NCBI GenBank assembly: GCA_964453855.1
Contig: CAYVRN010000002.1
Coordinates: 1-64,000 of the forward strand
Reading direction: 5' to 3'
Length of the DNA: 64,000 nucleotides
Source of the DNA: JASMHC01 sp964453855
GTDB taxonomy: Bacteria; Pseudomonadota; Alphaproteobacteria; Rhodobacterales; Rhodobacteraceae
Below are positions 8,546 through 18,001 of this stretch, one piece after another (within the stretch, counting starts at the first letter, position 1; each line of letters begins with the position of its first letter). Below the pieces are notes generated by a model. The model was not told the DNA's origin, did no database searches, and was given only the letters and a program-made list of their open reading frames with translations. The translations under genes and the position numbers were made by a program.

Positions 8546-9762
8546 GGCATCTAGTTGCCGCGATAATGTGTCTGTTCTGGGGGGCATCCTTGGCTGCTGC
8601 CCAGGACCTGACGGCTTTGGCGCGATTTGACGCCGAGCAAAGCGCTGTCAAAGATCGCTGGCGCGGAGCGTCGATTGAGCTGATGTTCTCTCAGGGCGTG
8701 CCCTGGCGGGTTTTTACCCTTGATGACCCTCGTCGTCTGGTCGTGGATTTCCGCGAGGTTGACTGGGGTGGTGTGTATTCACTTTCAGCAGATGATACCG
8801 AGCGGGTCAGTGCTGTACGCTTTGGGCAATATCAGCCTGGTTGGTCTCGCATGGTGGTCGATCTGGCGGCCCCTTTGGGATTAAGTTCGGCTGATATGCG
8901 GGTTGATGAGACGATCGGACAGGCGGCATTGGAAATCGTTTTAGAGCTGGTGTCCGACGATGAGTTTGCTTCGTCGGCCGGAGCTCCCGACATGGTCGGG
9001 TGGCGCAACACTCCCGCGGCGCAGGTCGCCAAAGCGCGGATGCGCCAATCTGGAGACGGCGATATCACCGTTGTTATTGATGCTGGTCATGGAGGTATTG
9101 ATCCTGGGGCAGAACACGGCAACGACACGGAAAAGGACCTGATGCTGGCGATGGCGCGCGAGCTAAAAGATGCGCTTTTGCGTGCTGGACGGTTTAATGT
9201 GATCCTGACGCGCGAAGATGACAGTTTTGTTCCGCTTGAAACCCGTGTCGCTATTGCTAGGCATGCCGAAGCGGACTTGTTTCTCTCGTTACATGCGGAT
9301 GCGTTGGGGCAGGGACAGGCCACGGGAGCGACGGTCTATACCCTCTCGGAAACCGCTTCGGACGAAGCCAGTGCGGCCTTGGCTGAACGTCACGATCGTG
9401 AAGATCTTTTGGCCGGTGTCGATCTTAGCGGACAGGATGACACAATCGCCGGCATCTTGATGGACTTAGCGTGGCTTGAAAACCAGCCTAGATCGGATGC
9501 CGTGGCGAATGCGATTGTGTTAGCCTTTGATCAGGCAGGTATTGCGCTTCACAAGGTTCCGCGCAGGGCCGCCGGATTTTCGGTCCTCAAAGCGCCTGAC
9601 ATTCCGTCGATCTTGATTGAGGTTGGGTATCTTTCTAGCAAAGAAGATCGCGACCACATCACTGATCCTGCTTGGCGTGCGACCGCTGTTGACGCGATCC
9701 GTCAGGCGATTGAATCGTGGGTTGTGACCGACGCCGCTATCGGTAATCTTGTGCGGCAATAA
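8542..9762 (+). CDS. amiC: N-acetylmuramoyl-L-alanine amidase
   Basis: A periplasmic zinc amidase that cuts the amide between MurNAc and the stem peptide at division sites. The 406 residues comprise a signal peptide (about 1-20, ending AAAQD), an AMIN domain (about 25-135) for septal targeting, and an Amidase_3 domain (about 170-395). The zinc and catalytic residues are visible: DAGHGGIDPG, the Glu in NDTEKDL, LSLHADA, and the final SILIEVGYLS. Such amidases need LytM-type activators; an NlpD-like candidate lies at 40397-41638. The start overlaps the preceding aminotransferase stop. Confidence 0.95.
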   Translation: MRHLVAAIMCLFWGASLAAAQDLTALARFDAEQSAVKDRWRGASIELMFSQGVPWRVFTLDDPRRLVVDFREVDWGGVYSLSADDTERVSAVRFGQYQPGWSRMVVDLAAPLGLSSADMRVDETIGQAALEIVLELVSDDEFASSAGAPDMVGWRNTPAAQVAKARMRQSGDGDITVVIDAGHGGIDPGAEHGNDTEKDLMLAMARELKDALLRAGRFNVILTREDDSFVPLETRVAIARHAEADLFLSLHADALGQGQATGATVYTLSETASDEASAALAERHDREDLLAGVDLSGQDDTIAGILMDLAWLENQPRSDAVANAIVLAFDQAGIALHKVPRRAAGFSVLKAPDIPSILIEVGYLSSKEDRDHITDPAWRATAVDAIRQAIESWVVTDAAIGNLVRQ

Positions 9763-9797
9763 GAGGGATTACTTGGTTTGAAGCCATTGTGTTTTGA

Positions 9798-9811
9798 CCC
9801 CGCTCGCGGGG
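9798..9811 (+). terminator. Short hairpin after amiC
   Basis: CCCCG and CGGGG close a 4-nt loop 35 bp beyond the amiC stop, followed by CTGTTTAT. The stem is only 5 bp and the T-run is poor, so this is a weak terminator candidate, or part of the PBP1A leader. Confidence 0.35.
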
Positions 9812-9851
9812 CTGTTTATAGAAGCTCTCGAACCTATTAAAGGCACTGGTT

Positions 9852-12446
9852 TTGCTGCGCGCTATCTTTTCATTTTTCGGGGCGATTTTTAGCTTTTTCG
9901 TCCTTTCGACCTTGTTGGGCGCGCTCTCGCTGGGCGCTATCTTCTGGGTCTATGGTCGTGACTTGCCCAGTCATGCTGCATTGGCGAAATATACGCCGCC
10001 GACAATCAGCAGAATTTATTCAGGTGAAGGGCGGATCATTGACGAATTCGCCAAAGAACGCCGCCTGTTCGTGCCGATCGAGGAAGTGCCAGAAATTGTC
10101 AAATGGGCCTTTGTTTCGGCAGAGGATAAGAATTTCTACAATCACGCAGGCTACGATTTGCGTGGGATCGCAGCGGCAGCGGTTGAAGGGGTGCTGTCCG
10201 GTGGGCAGTCCTTGCGTGGAGCTTCAACCATTACCCAGCAGGTTATGAAGTATTTCCTACTATCCGGTGACCGCAAAATTGAGCGGAAGATAAAAGAAAT
10301 CATCCTGGCCAGTAGAATTGAGGAAACGCTTACGAAGGATAAAATCCTTGAGCTTTATATGAACGAGATTTTTCTTGGGCAAAACTCATATGGTGTAGCG
10401 GCAGCCTCTCAGACTTATTTCAATAAACCTCTGTCGGCATTGGCCCCTCATGAAGCGGCCTTTCTGGCCTCAATGCCCAAAGCTCCGGGAAGTTTCCATC
10501 CTGTTCGTCGTAAAGAACGTTTGAAACAGCGGCGCGATTTTGTTCTGAAAGAGATGATGGAGAACGGCTACATATCGGCCGAGGTCTATGAAGCCGAGCG
10601 GGCCTTGCCGCTGAAATCCGTGCAGAACGGCGACTACGAAAGCTTTCGTGCAGAATTGCCCCCGCGTGATTACTTTACTGACGAAATTCGCCGCCAGCTT
10701 TCGCGTGACTTTGGCGAGGGCGAGTTTTTCTCAGGCGGGTTGACTGTTCGGGCAACATTGGACCCCGAGATGCAGGACGTAGCTGCGTTAGCGTTGCAGA
10801 CCGCGTTGGAACGCTATGATCGCGCACAAGGGCATTGGCGCGGTACAGGCATCGTCCTTGAGGGAAGTAAGCTGGAAGAGGGAGTTTGGCGAGAAGCGTT
10901 GGCCGAGGTCGATCTTCCGCGCGACATAGATGTGGACGGTAAGTGGCATTTGGCCGTGGTTCGCATGCTTGGTAACTATGCAGCGCAGATAGGCATTGAG
11001 GACATCCCAGATGATGACGACGGGCATTGGATATTACGCGAAGACGTACAATGGGCTAGCCTGACCCAAATCGAAACCGAAGACGGTGTAAAACCTGGGC
11101 CGAAAGCCTCGGTTGCCAAAGATTTGTTGCAACTAGGCGAGGTTGTCTATGTCCGCGCCGAATTGAACGATGAAGGCGAGTTCGATCGATGGACGCTTCG
11201 TCAAGTGCCGGAAATCCAAGGCGGATTCATGGCTATGGACGTTCATAACGGGCGTGTTTTGGCGATGCAGGGAGGGTTTAACTATTCAAATTCGGTTTAT
11301 AACCGAACCACCCAAGCCATGCGTCAACCGGGGTCTGCCTTTAAGCCGTTCGTTTATGCTGCTGCTTTGGACAGTGGTTATACTCCCGCTACCATCGTTA
11401 TCGACGCCCCTCTTGAAATTGAAACTCCCGAGGGCGTGTGGCAGCCGAAAAACTCGTCAGATCGTTTTTATGGTCCGACACCCGTGCGTACGGGAATCGA
11501 GCAATCTAAGAACTTGATGACAATTAGACTAGCCCAAGATGCGGGGTTAGAACTAATCGCAGATTATGCCGAGCGTTTCGGGGTCTACGACAACATGAAC
11601 CCCTATCTGGCAAATTCGCTTGGCGCCGAGGAAACCACGCTTTATCGTATTGTTGCCGCCTATGCGATGTTTGCCAATGGTGGCGAAAGGGTTGAACCAA
11701 CATTGGTGGATAGGGTTCAGGATCGCTATGGGCGGACTGTCTATCGTCATGATCGCCGAAAGTGCACAAATTGCTCGGTACCAGAATTGCCGGATGGTGA
11801 GCGCCCTGAGATCGTGTCCAACCGCGAACGGGTAATGGATCAGATCACCGCTTATCAGTTGGTGTCGATGCTGGAGGGCGTGGTCGAGCGCGGTACGGCG
11901 GCGCGTTACGTTGATCTTCCGGTCCCTTCAGCCGGCAAAACCGGTACAACAAACGAAAGCCGTGATGTGTGGTATGTGGGCTTCACCAGCAACATCGTTG
12001 CGGGATGCTACATGGGGTATGATGTGCCCAAACCTTTGGGACGGGGCTGGTACGGCGGCTCGGCCTGTGGGCCCGTGTTCCAGCAGTTCATGGAAAAGGC
12101 GGTCGAAAAATACGGAGGCGGTCAGTTTGTCGTTCCGCCAGGGGGGCAATTCATCAATATGGATCGCTATTCAGGTGCCCGCCTTCCGGATGATGCTGAG
12201 GGTGAAAATGTCGTTGCCGAGTATTTCCGCATCGGAGAAGAGCCTGTTTTCGGAGTTAGCATCACGGATAGTTTTGCGCTGGGCACCAACCTGAAATCCG
12301 AACGCGATATTGCCGAGGAGACTGCTGCGGCAGCAGAAGCCGCTGCAACCGCTGCAGAAAACGGAGAAGGGGGCGAAGCGACGCCACTTCCAGCGGACGA
12401 AGGTAAGGCAGATTTTGGCACGCTCAGCTCGGGTGGCCTTTACTAG
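9852..12446 (+). CDS. mrcA: Penicillin-binding protein 1A (bifunctional transglycosylase/transpeptidase)
   Basis: An 864-residue class A PBP that polymerises and cross-links peptidoglycan at the inner membrane. An N-terminal membrane anchor (about 1-30) precedes a GT51 domain (about 55-230) with AEDKNFYNHAGYD, STITQQV, KIKEIILA and YMNEIFLGQNSYG. An OB-like insert follows, then the transpeptidase with PGSAFKPF (SxxK), the SKN triad and AGKTGTTNE (KTG). The tail is Ala/Glu-rich. The start is TTG with AAAGG just upstream, and the following residues fit the usual N-terminus. It ends with TAG. Confidence 0.95.
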   Translation: MLRAIFSFFGAIFSFFVLSTLLGALSLGAIFWVYGRDLPSHAALAKYTPPTISRIYSGEGRIIDEFAKERRLFVPIEEVPEIVKWAFVSAEDKNFYNHAGYDLRGIAAAAVEGVLSGGQSLRGASTITQQVMKYFLLSGDRKIERKIKEIILASRIEETLTKDKILELYMNEIFLGQNSYGVAAASQTYFNKPLSALAPHEAAFLASMPKAPGSFHPVRRKERLKQRRDFVLKEMMENGYISAEVYEAERALPLKSVQNGDYESFRAELPPRDYFTDEIRRQLSRDFGEGEFFSGGLTVRATLDPEMQDVAALALQTALERYDRAQGHWRGTGIVLEGSKLEEGVWREALAEVDLPRDIDVDGKWHLAVVRMLGNYAAQIGIEDIPDDDDGHWILREDVQWASLTQIETEDGVKPGPKASVAKDLLQLGEVVYVRAELNDEGEFDRWTLRQVPEIQGGFMAMDVHNGRVLAMQGGFNYSNSVYNRTTQAMRQPGSAFKPFVYAAALDSGYTPATIVIDAPLEIETPEGVWQPKNSSDRFYGPTPVRTGIEQSKNLMTIRLAQDAGLELIADYAERFGVYDNMNPYLANSLGAEETTLYRIVAAYAMFANGGERVEPTLVDRVQDRYGRTVYRHDRRKCTNCSVPELPDGERPEIVSNRERVMDQITAYQLVSMLEGVVERGTAARYVDLPVPSAGKTGTTNESRDVWYVGFTSNIVAGCYMGYDVPKPLGRGWYGGSACGPVFQQFMEKAVEKYGGGQFVVPPGGQFINMDRYSGARLPDDAEGENVVAEYFRIGEEPVFGVSITDSFALGTNLKSERDIAEETAAAAEAAATAAENGEGGEATPLPADEGKADFGTLSSGGLY

Positions 12447-12517
12447 CGGCCCATCCGCTTGCCCATGCCGTGCCTGTGGTTTATCACGCGAAGCACCCAA
12501 ACAAGTAGGACGCAACA

Positions 12518-13645
12518 ATGCGCGCAGACGTTCAAAACGCGGTCAACAAGATCGAAAAATCGCTAGACCTGCTCAAGCAGCGGATGGACTGGGAAACCGT
12601 CGAACACCGGCTTGAAGAGTTTAATGCGCGTGTGGAAGACCCGACCCTTTGGGACAACCCAGAAAATGCCCAAAAGCTGATGCGTGAACGTCAGATGTTG
12701 GTTGATGCCAAAGCGACCCATGATGGTATCGCCCAAGACCTTTCGGACAATATCGAGATGATCGAATTGGGCGAAATGGAGGATGATGCCGAAGTGGTCA
12801 AAGACGCCGAAAATTCGATTTTGGCGCTGGTCGAAAAAGCGGCCGAAAAAGAGCTAGAAGCTCTTTTGGATGGAGAGGCTGACAGCAACGATACATTCCT
12901 TGAGATAAACTCGGGTGCCGGAGGTACGGAAAGCTGTGACTGGGCCAGCATGTTGGCGCGGATGTACATCCGCTGGGCCGAGAAAAAGGGTTATAAGGTT
13001 GAGCTTCAATCGGAAACTCCTGGGGAAGAGGCGGGAATCAAATCGGCTGCCTATAAAATCTCCGGTCACAATGCTTACGGATGGCTTAAATCGGAAAGCG
13101 GTGTTCACCGACTGGTGCGTATTTCACCCTATGACTCGGCGGCGAAGCGGCATACCTCTTTCTCGTCTGTTTGGGTTTATCCGGTCGTCGATGACAATAT
13201 CGAGATCGAAGTTAATCCATCAGATATTCGCGTCGATACATACCGTTCATCGGGCGCGGGTGGTCAGCACGTGAATACGACAGACTCGGCCGTTCGAATT
13301 ACCCACATTCCAACAGGCATCGTGACGACGAGTTCCGAGAAGTCGCAACACCAAAACCGTGACATTGCAATGAAAGCGCTGAAATCGCGTCTTTATCAGA
13401 TGGAGTTGGACCGCCGGAATGCGGCGATCAACGAGGCACACGAGAATAAGGGTGACGCGGGTTGGGGCAACCAGATACGATCGTACGTGTTGCAGCCCTA
13501 TCAGATGGTGAAAGATCTTCGCACCAATCATGAGACATCGGACACCAAAGGTGTTCTTGACGGAGATCTAGACGGCTTCATGGCTGCTACTTTGGCGCAA
13601 GACGTTTCAGGAAAAAGCCGGGCAGAAGCCCAAGGGGCGGATTGA
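12518..13645 (+). CDS. prfB: Peptide chain release factor 2
   Basis: RF2 recognises UGA and UAA and triggers peptide release. The 375-residue protein has the peptidyl-hydrolysis motif SSGAGGQHVNTTDSAVR and the anticodon-mimic region SPYDSAAKRHTSF. The reading frame is continuous from an N-terminus of normal length, so the programmed +1 frameshift known in enteric prfB is absent. The amidase gene follows after 4 nt, so both may share a transcript with PBP1A upstream (71-bp gap). Confidence 0.97.
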   Translation: MRADVQNAVNKIEKSLDLLKQRMDWETVEHRLEEFNARVEDPTLWDNPENAQKLMRERQMLVDAKATHDGIAQDLSDNIEMIELGEMEDDAEVVKDAENSILALVEKAAEKELEALLDGEADSNDTFLEINSGAGGTESCDWASMLARMYIRWAEKKGYKVELQSETPGEEAGIKSAAYKISGHNAYGWLKSESGVHRLVRISPYDSAAKRHTSFSSVWVYPVVDDNIEIEVNPSDIRVDTYRSSGAGGQHVNTTDSAVRITHIPTGIVTTSSEKSQHQNRDIAMKALKSRLYQMELDRRNAAINEAHENKGDAGWGNQIRSYVLQPYQMVKDLRTNHETSDTKGVLDGDLDGFMAATLAQDVSGKSRAEAQGAD

Positions 13646-13649
13646 TCCT

Positions 13650-15071
13650 ATGACCCACGATATTCTGACCCGCTCTGCCGTTGATCTTGTTTCACAGATG
13701 GCGCGGGGTGATGTCAGCGCTGTCGAATTGATGCGTGCGACGCTTTTACGCATCAATCAGGTGAACCCTGTTGTGAACGCGATTGTCTCCCTTCGTGACG
13801 CCGATCAGTTGATGGCCGAAGCCCTCAAGGCGGACGAAACGCCGATTGATCAACGCGGCCCTCTTCACGGGCTTCCTTTGGCAGTAAAAGATCTTGCGGC
13901 GGTTAAAGGCTTGCCGACCACAATGGGTTCGCAAGCGGTTTCTCATGCCCCTGCGAAGGCAGATGAGTTGATGGTCGCGCGCATGCGTGCAGCGGGTGCC
14001 ATATTTGTTGGAAAAACCAATGTGCCGGAATTTGGTCTGGGGTCGCACACGTTCAATCCTGTTTTCGGAACTACTTTAAACCCCTATGACACAGGGCGTT
14101 CAGCTGGTGGATCTTCGGGCGGAGCAGCTGTTGCCCTTGCAACGGGTATGATGACGCTGGCTGACGGATCGGACATGATGGGCAGTCTGCGCAATCCGGC
14201 AGCTTGGAACAATGTCTATGGTTTTCGCCCCACCGTCGGGCGGGTTCCTGGGGATCCTGTTGGTAATATCTTTCAGACGCCGTTGGCGACTTTGGGGCCT
14301 ATGGCGCGTAATCCGCGCGACATTGCCCGTCTGTTGTCAGTTCAATCCGGACCGGTGCCGCACGCCCCCAACTCTCTGGAAAAGTTCGAACTTGGAAGTT
14401 TCAAAGCTGCGAGCCTAAAGGGGATAAAGATCGGTTGGACCCGAGATTGGGGCAGCGCACTTTCTTTCGAACCCGGAATCTTGGACCTTTGTGAAAAAGC
14501 GCTAGAGCAGTTTAAGGATATGGGAGCCGAGGTCATCGCTCTTGATCCGCCGTATAGCCGTGAAGCGCTTTGGGAAAGCTGGATGCTTTTGCGTGCACAT
14601 GCCAACGCCAGCCGTCTTTCGATTTTGATGGAGAATCCGAAAACCCGTGACTTGATCAAAGAGGATGCTCTTTGGGAGGTCGAAACCGGTTTACGCCTAA
14701 GCGCAATGGATATTGAGCGCATGCAGATGATCGCTAGCGACTGGTTTCGGACGTCAGCGAAACTTTTTCAAGAGTTCGATGCATTAATCATGCCTACGGC
14801 ACAGGTTTGGCCCTTCCCTAAGGACGAATCCAAACCGATGAAAATAAACAGCACTCAGATGGATACCTATCACCGCTGGATGGAAACGGTCATACCAGTC
14901 AGCTTGATCGGTTTGCCCAGTCTGAACATCCCAATAGGCTTTGGTAAAAACGAGCTACCTATGGGCATGCAAGTCGTTGGACCTTTCGGTGCGGACCGAC
15001 GTGTTTTAGAGATCGGGGAAACCTGGCATCAGGCGACCGATTGGCCGAATAAAAAGCCCCCGCAAAGCTGA
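13650..15071 (+). CDS. Amidase-signature family amidase
   Basis: A 473-residue serine amidase of the GatA/FAAH superfamily. The Ser-cisSer-Lys triad is visible: Lys in AVKDLAAVKG, the glycine/serine stretch GRSAGGSSGGAAVALATGM, and DGSDMMGSLRNPAAW. No gatC or gatB is adjacent, and the DMMGSLRNPA version is typical of stand-alone amidases rather than GatA. Substrate unknown. It begins 4 nt after the prfB stop and may be translated from the same message. Confidence 0.9.
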   Translation: MTHDILTRSAVDLVSQMARGDVSAVELMRATLLRINQVNPVVNAIVSLRDADQLMAEALKADETPIDQRGPLHGLPLAVKDLAAVKGLPTTMGSQAVSHAPAKADELMVARMRAAGAIFVGKTNVPEFGLGSHTFNPVFGTTLNPYDTGRSAGGSSGGAAVALATGMMTLADGSDMMGSLRNPAAWNNVYGFRPTVGRVPGDPVGNIFQTPLATLGPMARNPRDIARLLSVQSGPVPHAPNSLEKFELGSFKAASLKGIKIGWTRDWGSALSFEPGILDLCEKALEQFKDMGAEVIALDPPYSREALWESWMLLRAHANASRLSILMENPKTRDLIKEDALWEVETGLRLSAMDIERMQMIASDWFRTSAKLFQEFDALIMPTAQVWPFPKDESKPMKINSTQMDTYHRWMETVIPVSLIGLPSLNIPIGFGKNELPMGMQVVGPFGADRRVLEIGETWHQATDWPNKKPPQS

Positions 15072-15138
15072 GTTTCGAATACACTTGAAAATATACTCAG
15101 TTCGCTGTCCCATTCCCTGAAGCAGGGAAGGAATAAGA

Positions 15139-15924
15139 ATGATCAACGACAAACCCCACGGGGCTCCAGAGTTTGAACGGATCACGCCGGCTTTGATCGG
15201 AAAAGCCCTGAAGCTTGCAATGGGGGATATGAAAGCAAGCCTAGGCTATGGGGTTATTTTTGCTTTGCCTTACGTGCTTGGCGGGATCGGATTTCTATGG
15301 CTGACTTGGGTGACCGGCCAATCCTACTGGTTGATTTTCGCCGCTGTTGGATTCCCTTTATTAGGTCCCTTCGCAGCCGTCGGTTTGTACGAAGTCAGTC
15401 GTCGTAGGGAAGCGGGGCTTGCTATGGATTGGCGCGCCATCCTAGGGCTTGTGTCCAGTCAACGATCGGGGCAGTTGCCATGGCTATCTGCGGTGATCAT
15501 TATGGTGGTTATGTTCTGGTTCTTTCTAGGTCATATGATTTTTGCCCTGTTTTTGGGACTATCCACGATGACCAATGTCTCAAGCAGCTTTGAAGTGTTT
15601 CTGACGCCAAACGGGCTAACGATGCTTGCGGTCGGGTCCGCGGTTGGCGGTGTTTTTGCTTTTATTGTGTTTGCGATTTCCGTGATGGGTATTCCCATGT
15701 TGTTGGATCGAGAAGTCGATTTTGTAACCGCTATGATAAATAGCTTTGCGATGGTTGTATCCAATCCGGTTACGATGTTGCTTTGGGCTGCTGTGATCGT
15801 TTTCCTGAATGTTCTGGCGATGCTGCCTATGTTCCTTGGGATGTTTTTCGTGTTGCCGCTTTTAGGGCATGCAAGCTGGCACATGTATAAAGAGGCCACT
15901 GTTTTGCCAGATCTTAGAAAATGA
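15139..15924 (+). CDS. DUF2189 integral membrane protein
   Basis: A 261-residue inner-membrane protein with about six hydrophobic spans, starting after a soluble stretch that ends RITPALIGKALKLAMGD. The pattern GPFAAVGLYEVSRRRE after the second span is typical of DUF2189. GGAAGGAA precedes the ATG by 6 nt. No function is known for this family, and neighbours give no clue. A strong bidirectional terminator follows. Confidence 0.85.
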   Translation: MINDKPHGAPEFERITPALIGKALKLAMGDMKASLGYGVIFALPYVLGGIGFLWLTWVTGQSYWLIFAAVGFPLLGPFAAVGLYEVSRRREAGLAMDWRAILGLVSSQRSGQLPWLSAVIIMVVMFWFFLGHMIFALFLGLSTMTNVSSSFEVFLTPNGLTMLAVGSAVGGVFAFIVFAISVMGIPMLLDREVDFVTAMINSFAMVVSNPVTMLLWAAVIVFLNVLAMLPMFLGMFFVLPLLGHASWHMYKEATVLPDLRK

Positions 15925-15992
15925 GACCGACTGCTGTCGGTACTAAGTGACTTTGCAAGAATATTTGGAAGCGATGTAGGAATACCAAAGCA

Positions 15993-16021
15993 AAAACGCG
16001 CCCGAATTCAGGGCGCGTTTT
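15993..16021. terminator. Bidirectional terminator between convergent genes
   Basis: A perfect 11-bp stem (AAAACGCGCCC / GGGCGCGTTTT) with a 7-nt loop separates the DUF2189 gene and the bactofilin gene. The A-run on one side and T-run on the other allow termination in both directions. Confidence 0.85.
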
Positions 16022-16044
16022 GATTTTCAGTCAAGAACGTAATT

Positions 16045-16536
16045 TTAGTCTTTAGCAGCTGTTTTTTTCGAGCTCGAATTTGTCAGCGGGTCTTCGGCGC
16101 GCTGGACTGACCCCTCGAAGTGAGCGCCTGATTCTATGGCGATGGTCTTGTGAATTATGTCGCCCTCGACCCGTGCCGTTGAAGTCAGGCGGACTTTTAG
16201 ACCGCGCACGCGACCCACGATGCGCCCGTTGATGACCACGTCATCCGCGACGATTTCGCCCTTGATGGTCGCACTTTCGCCAACCGTTAAAAGATGCGCT
16301 CGGATGTCGCCTTCAACGGTGCCTTCAACCTGAATATCGCCTGATGTTTTCAGATTGCCCTGAATCGTAAGGTCCGAAGACAGGATCGACGGTGCAGGCT
16401 TCGGCTTGGGTGCGGTATTGGAAGTGGTGCCGGTAGCACCGGTTTTAGCTGGCGCTTCCGAAGCCACCGGAGCAGTTGATGCTGAAACCTCGCCTGCTTT
16501 TGCGCCGGGTTCATTGATTTTGCTTTTAGAAAACAT
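16045..16536 (-). CDS. Bactofilin (polymer-forming cytoskeletal protein)
   Basis: A 163-residue bactofilin, a nucleotide-free filament protein that organises cell wall enzymes at the membrane. After a disordered Ala/Thr/Pro-rich head (about 1-45) comes the right-handed beta-helix with repeats such as LTIQGNLKTSGDIQVEGTV, VGESATIKGEI and VVINGRIVG (about 50-145). Its ATG lies inside the end of the upstream M23 peptidase gene (11-bp overlap), so the two are made together. Bactofilin with an M23 endopeptidase is a recurrent cell-shape pair in other bacteria. Confidence 0.93.
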   Translation of the reverse strand: MFSKSKINEPGAKAGEVSASTAPVASEAPAKTGATGTTSNTAPKPKPAPSILSSDLTIQGNLKTSGDIQVEGTVEGDIRAHLLTVGESATIKGEIVADDVVINGRIVGRVRGLKVRLTSTARVEGDIIHKTIAIESGAHFEGSVQRAEDPLTNSSSKKTAAKD

Positions 16537-17866
16537 TGTATGCAGCCTCGATATAGTTCATCGGATTAACAGGTTTGCCATTCACGCGCACCTCATAGTG
16601 AAGATGGGTGCCGGTCGAGCGTCCGGTACTCCCCATATCACCTATTTGCTGACCGCGCGAGACTCTTTGACCTTTCTTGACACGAATGCGCGACATGTGG
16701 CCATAGCGGGTTTCGATGCCAAACTCGTGTTGAATTTCAACATAGTTCCCGTAGCCGGAATTCCAGCCTGCGAAGGTGACGACACCGTCGGCGGTTGCGA
16801 ATATATCGGTCCCGTGTGGCGCTGCGAAATCAGTGCCATTATGCATGCGCCGTCCGCCAGTTTTCGGGTCTCGTCTATACCCGAAGCCCGACGTAAAGCG
16901 ATAGGCTGACTTTACTGGATTCGCGAACGGAGCCCCTTCGGCAGCCATTCTGTATAGGTTCAGTTGGTCCATCTGGTTTAAAAGTCGGTTGGCCCGTTCC
17001 ACGTTACTTGATGGGCCAACGCCCATTGTCGACAGGCTGATCGGTTCAAGCGGACCACCTTCGCCATTATATCCGCGCTGAACTTGGCGGATCATTCGGT
17101 CTGTGTCCATTCCGGCGTTCTCGAACATCTGCTCTAAGGGCGCAACTGAGACGGTCATGGCTTCTTCAAGCTGACGGAAGATCCGTTCGTTCTGCTCTTC
17201 CAGAAGTTCCATCTCCAGAATTATATCATCAGCCATAGCCAGTGCTTCGGCGCTGTCCGAACTGATGCGATCGCGATCATCCGCTGCCTTCGTCAATGCC
17301 TCGGTCAGCTTTTCAAGAGTTGCTTCTACTTCAGCAGCGCGAGCTTCGGCAGGGCGCGAGGTGCCTGCTTCCCCTTCGAGTGAGGCTTTGATACCTGCCA
17401 CTTCAGCACGGGCCTCGTCTCGTTCTGCAACTGCACCGCGAAGCGTCCGTTGAATGACGTCGATGCCTTTTTCAAGTTCGCGGCGGCGATCTTCGGATGC
17501 CAAAAGTTCCGACTGCATGGCTGAAATCTGTTCCAGCGCTGTGTTGAACCGTTCTTGAGCGGCCAAAGCCGATGCCGCATGACTGTCGCGTTCTTCTGCC
17601 ATGGCGTTCAAACGGGTTTCATAGGTTCGTTGATCACGTTCTGCCTGAGCGCGGAAATTCCCGGAACCAATGCTGTCCATGATCAGGATCGCGGTGGCGA
17701 AAACAGCCCAAGCGACAATCCCGCAGAAGGCCAGAATGCCAGCCAGCTGCGTCGTCGGTCGCAAGCGCACAAAACGGGTTTCGTTGTCTGATCGCAAAAA
17801 CAACCTGCGGTCCGGCAAGACCGGTTCAAGAAGCACGTCGATTGTGTGTAGAGGGCCGGTAGTCAA
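16526..17866 (-). CDS. M23 metallopeptidase with DUF5930 N-terminal region
   Basis: A 446-residue inner-membrane-anchored endopeptidase that probably cleaves peptidoglycan cross-links. The N-terminal DUF5930 region includes a membrane span (about 40-65), then a long coiled coil rich in Glu, Ala and Arg (about 75-240). The M23 domain sits at about 320-440 with FTSGFGYRRDP, RMHNGTDFAAP (zinc His and Asp), YGHMSRI and GTHLHYEVR. All zinc ligands are present, so it should be active, unlike the LytM protein at 40397. It overlaps the bactofilin start by 11 bp. Confidence 0.93.
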   Translation of the reverse strand: MTTGPLHTIDVLLEPVLPDRRLFLRSDNETRFVRLRPTTQLAGILAFCGIVAWAVFATAILIMDSIGSGNFRAQAERDQRTYETRLNAMAEERDSHAASALAAQERFNTALEQISAMQSELLASEDRRRELEKGIDVIQRTLRGAVAERDEARAEVAGIKASLEGEAGTSRPAEARAAEVEATLEKLTEALTKAADDRDRISSDSAEALAMADDIILEMELLEEQNERIFRQLEEAMTVSVAPLEQMFENAGMDTDRMIRQVQRGYNGEGGPLEPISLSTMGVGPSSNVERANRLLNQMDQLNLYRMAAEGAPFANPVKSAYRFTSGFGYRRDPKTGGRRMHNGTDFAAPHGTDIFATADGVVTFAGWNSGYGNYVEIQHEFGIETRYGHMSRIRVKKGQRVSRGQQIGDMGSTGRSTGTHLHYEVRVNGKPVNPMNYIEAAYNVF

Positions 17867-18001
17867 CGGCCATCTCCTTTTCCCATCCCATTGTATAGCG
17901 CTCTGTAGGCGCGTTCAAACTCGATATCCGCTGATACAGAATGAGGCAAGATATTTGACCCAGTTCAATTGTCGCGACGCGCGGATTGCTGCCTATCAGT
18001 T

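Noticed and set aside
7610..8587. Minus-strand open frame of over 300 codons
   Set aside because: It is antisense to the aminotransferase gene, which has all its active-site motifs. The mirrored frame shows only shadow composition.
12518..12620. Programmed +1 frameshift in prfB
   Set aside because: The frame is open from a normal N-terminus with no early stop, so none is needed.
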